Positions 12,999-14,287 of a stretch of DNA of 14,287 nucleotides are shown here, piece by piece (positions within the stretch are counted from its first letter, which is position 1; each line of letters begins with the position of its first letter). Location of the stretch: positions 1 through 14,287 of the forward strand of contig CAXBDQ010000046.1 of NCBI GenBank assembly GCA_963974675.1, read 5' to 3'. The position numbers and the translations under genes are program-made. The notes beneath the pieces are model-generated. The model was not told the origin of the DNA. It ran no database searches and saw only the letters and a list, made by a program, of their open reading frames with translations. Source of the DNA: Porticoccus sp963974675. Lineage in GTDB: Bacteria > Pseudomonadota > Gammaproteobacteria > Pseudomonadales > Porticoccaceae.

Positions 12999-13936
12999 GC
13001 TGCGCCTCCTTCATCAACCTGATGGGGTTCAACCAGTGACACAAAAAGTTCTTCAAGACGATTTGTTTTGTTCCTCATGCTTACCACGTGAATTCCTTGT
13101 CCACTCAGACTGGTAAACAACGCATTCAGACACTGATCTTTCTCCACTTCAACCTCAAAACTGTGGCTATCGATAAGCTGTCCTGTGTAGCCATCAACAC
13201 CCGGAAACTCACTCAGCTCTTCCCGAGTATCCAGAATAAAAATCTCCTTACTTAATTGCCGTAATAGCTCACGAGTAGATGTGTTTTGAACAATTTTCCC
13301 GCGATCAATAATAGCCACTGTACGACACAGACTTTCCGCCTCTTCCAGATAATGAGTGGTAAGAATAATTGTGGTTCCGCTTGCATTTATTTTCTTAAGA
13401 AACTCCCACATAGAACGACGTAACTCGATGTCGACACCTGCAGTTGGCTCATCAAGGATCAATAATTTGGGTTCATGCACCAACGCCCTTGCTATCATCA
13501 AGCGACGCTTCATTCCACCAGACAGCATACGGGAAGCCTGATCACGCTTGCCCCACAACCCTAAAAGCTTGAGATATTTCTCTGCTCTCTGTTCGGCTAA
13601 TGCAGCAGGAAGGCCAAAATACCCCGCTTGAGTCCTAACAATGTCGAAGACTTTCTCAAATTGATTAAAATTGAATTCCTGCGGTACAACGCCAATGTCT
13701 CTTTTTGCCAGAGAAAAGTTATCGTCAATATTGGTACCAAAAATAGTTACTTCACCACGACTTTTTTTAACTAAGGAACAAATCACACCCAATGTTGTGG
13801 ATTTTCCCGCCCCATTGGGCCCCAATAATGCAAAAAAATCTCCAGGCTGGACATCAAGACTGATGCCTTTTAAGGCCTGAAAACCATTATCGTATTCTTT
13901 ATATAAATTACGTATAGAGAGCGCAGCTGTGGTCAT
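12995..13936 (-). CDS. yadG: ABC exporter ATP-binding protein YadG
   Basis: This is the ATPase subunit partnering YadH, 313 residues from the ATG at 13936 (E. coli YadG 308). It has Walker A GPNGAGKST (39-47), the Q-loop in VPQEFNF (Q86), the signature LSGGMKRRLMIARAL (138-152), Walker B LLILDEPTAGVD (158-169), and the H-loop H195 in LTTHYLEEAE. The C-terminal domain ends with VSMRNKTNRLEELFVSLVEP, as in YadG. A longer reading to 13969 would need an ATT start and is not supported. The ribosome site is poor (TTGGA very close to the ATG). It is the first gene of the yadG-yadH pair. Three similar short repeats lie about 100-150 bases upstream. Confidence 0.95.
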   Translation of the reverse strand: MTTAALSIRNLYKEYDNGFQALKGISLDVQPGDFFALLGPNGAGKSTTLGVICSLVKKSRGEVTIFGTNIDDNFSLAKRDIGVVPQEFNFNQFEKVFDIVRTQAGYFGLPAALAEQRAEKYLKLLGLWGKRDQASRMLSGGMKRRLMIARALVHEPKLLILDEPTAGVDIELRRSMWEFLKKINASGTTIILTTHYLEEAESLCRTVAIIDRGKIVQNTSTRELLRQLSKEIFILDTREELSEFPGVDGYTGQLIDSHSFEVEVEKDQCLNALFTSLSGQGIHVVSMRNKTNRLEELFVSLVEPHQVDEGGAA

Positions 13937-14033
13937 ATTCCAACATTCTATCGTTAAGTTAAGTGGCAATTTTTTCAGTAAAAAGCGAAGGCTAAAAACA
14001 GCCTATCGACAATGTCATAGCAACGGCAAGACA

Positions 14034-14089
14034 TTCTACGAGAACAATATAAAGTTCTATGAAAAATGAAAAATAAAGTTCTATGAAAA
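14034..14089. repeat. Tandem short repeats upstream of yadG
   Basis: ATAAAGTTCTATGAAAA occurs exactly at 14049-14065 and 14073-14089 (24-base period). A diverged copy, TTCTACGAGAA, begins at 14034, 21 bases before the matching point of the first exact copy. The stretch between yadG and the tRNA-Gly terminator (13937-14196) otherwise holds no gene I can support. The repeats might be regulator binding sites for yadG or simple slippage products. Confidence 0.75.
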
Positions 14090-14196
14090 TTTAGGAGCAG
14101 AGGTAGAACCCGAACCTAGTCACAAGAAAATCTAGTAGTCTAAATCACTTTTACACAACGAGGGGAAACAAAATTGAAAAAAATAGACGCCGAAAC

Positions 14197-14231
14197 AAAA
14201 AAACGCAGAGCTTTAAGCTCTGCGTTTTTTA
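14197..14231 (-). terminator. Rho-independent terminator of tRNA-Gly
   Basis: AACGCAGAGCTT and AAGCTCTGCGTT form a 12-pair perfect stem around a single central T (in practice a loop of a few bases), flanked by an A run and a T run. On the minus strand it follows the tRNA-Gly CCA by a few bases. The symmetric runs make it potentially bidirectional. Confidence 0.88.
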
Positions 14232-14233
14232 AT

Positions 14234-14287
14234 TGGAGCGGGAAACCGGGTTCGAACCGGCGACCTCAACCTTGGCAAGGTTGCGCT
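14234..14287 (-). tRNA. tRNA-Gly (anticodon GCC), 3' part
   Basis: The window ends inside this gene. On the minus strand the anticodon arm AACCTTGCCAAGGTT with GCC at 14274-14276, the variable loop, the T arm CCGGTTCGAACCCGG, the acceptor 3' strand TTCCCGC, the discriminator T and encoded CCA are visible. The acceptor and D-arm 5' parts lie beyond the right edge. Confidence 0.94.

Noticed and set aside
1..14287. CRISPR array, riboswitch or replication origin
   Set aside because: No regular repeat-spacer pattern, no DnaA-box cluster and no recognisable riboswitch motif (including none for preQ1 before queF) was seen.

Overview
The window looks like chromosomal DNA of a gammaproteobacterium. 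The basis is family resemblance: a YadG/YadH ABC exporter pair, a long-form QueF, a UspE-like tandem stress protein, a YdjA-type nitroreductase, and a tRNA-Ser(GGA) and a tRNA-Gly(GCC) close to the enterobacterial forms as I remember them. I cannot name the genus.

Left part (1-7890). The window opens on the last 26 bases of a tRNA, probably tRNA-Asn, followed by its terminator. From about 7890 down to 187 there is one tightly packed minus-strand operon for a multisubunit Mrp/Mnh-type cation/proton antiporter. In transcription order it reads mnhE, a tandem UspA-domain gene, mnhF, mnhG, a small MbhD-like subunit, an MbhE-MnhB fusion, mnhC, and three NuoL/M/N-type antiporter subunits (D1, D2, D3). 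Most junctions overlap by 4-14 bases, which suggests translational coupling. No single full-length MrpA is present. Its antiporter part is presumably supplied by one of the D paralogues, and its C-terminal part by the MbhD-like and MbhE-MnhB proteins. The last paralogue, D3, has lost several residues that are charged in its sisters.

Middle part (7919-9001) is a patch of decayed mobile and defence DNA. It holds a 779-bp IS6-family element with 17-bp terminal inverted repeats and an in-frame amber codon in its transposase, a 5' stub of an IS3-family orfA cut off by that element, and a frameshifted C-terminal stub of a type I restriction subunit HsdR. It ends against a tRNA-Ser gene.

Right part (9078-14287) is visibly more AT-rich. 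It carries tRNA-Ser(GGA), a YdjA-like nitroreductase, a membrane-anchored class III adenylate cyclase (plus strand), queF for queuosine synthesis, the exporter genes yadG-yadH, a small tandem-repeat patch, and the 3' two thirds of tRNA-Gly(GCC).

Taken together, the GC-richer antiporter operon with its decayed IS and hsdR debris lies between a tRNA-Asn 3' end and a tRNA-Ser, next to an ordinary housekeeping stretch. That layout suggests an acquired island whose integrase is either lost or outside the window. The most interesting points are the unusual antiporter operon (embedded Usp, split MrpA, degenerate third D subunit) and the layered relics. I saw no clearly new defence or phage system.
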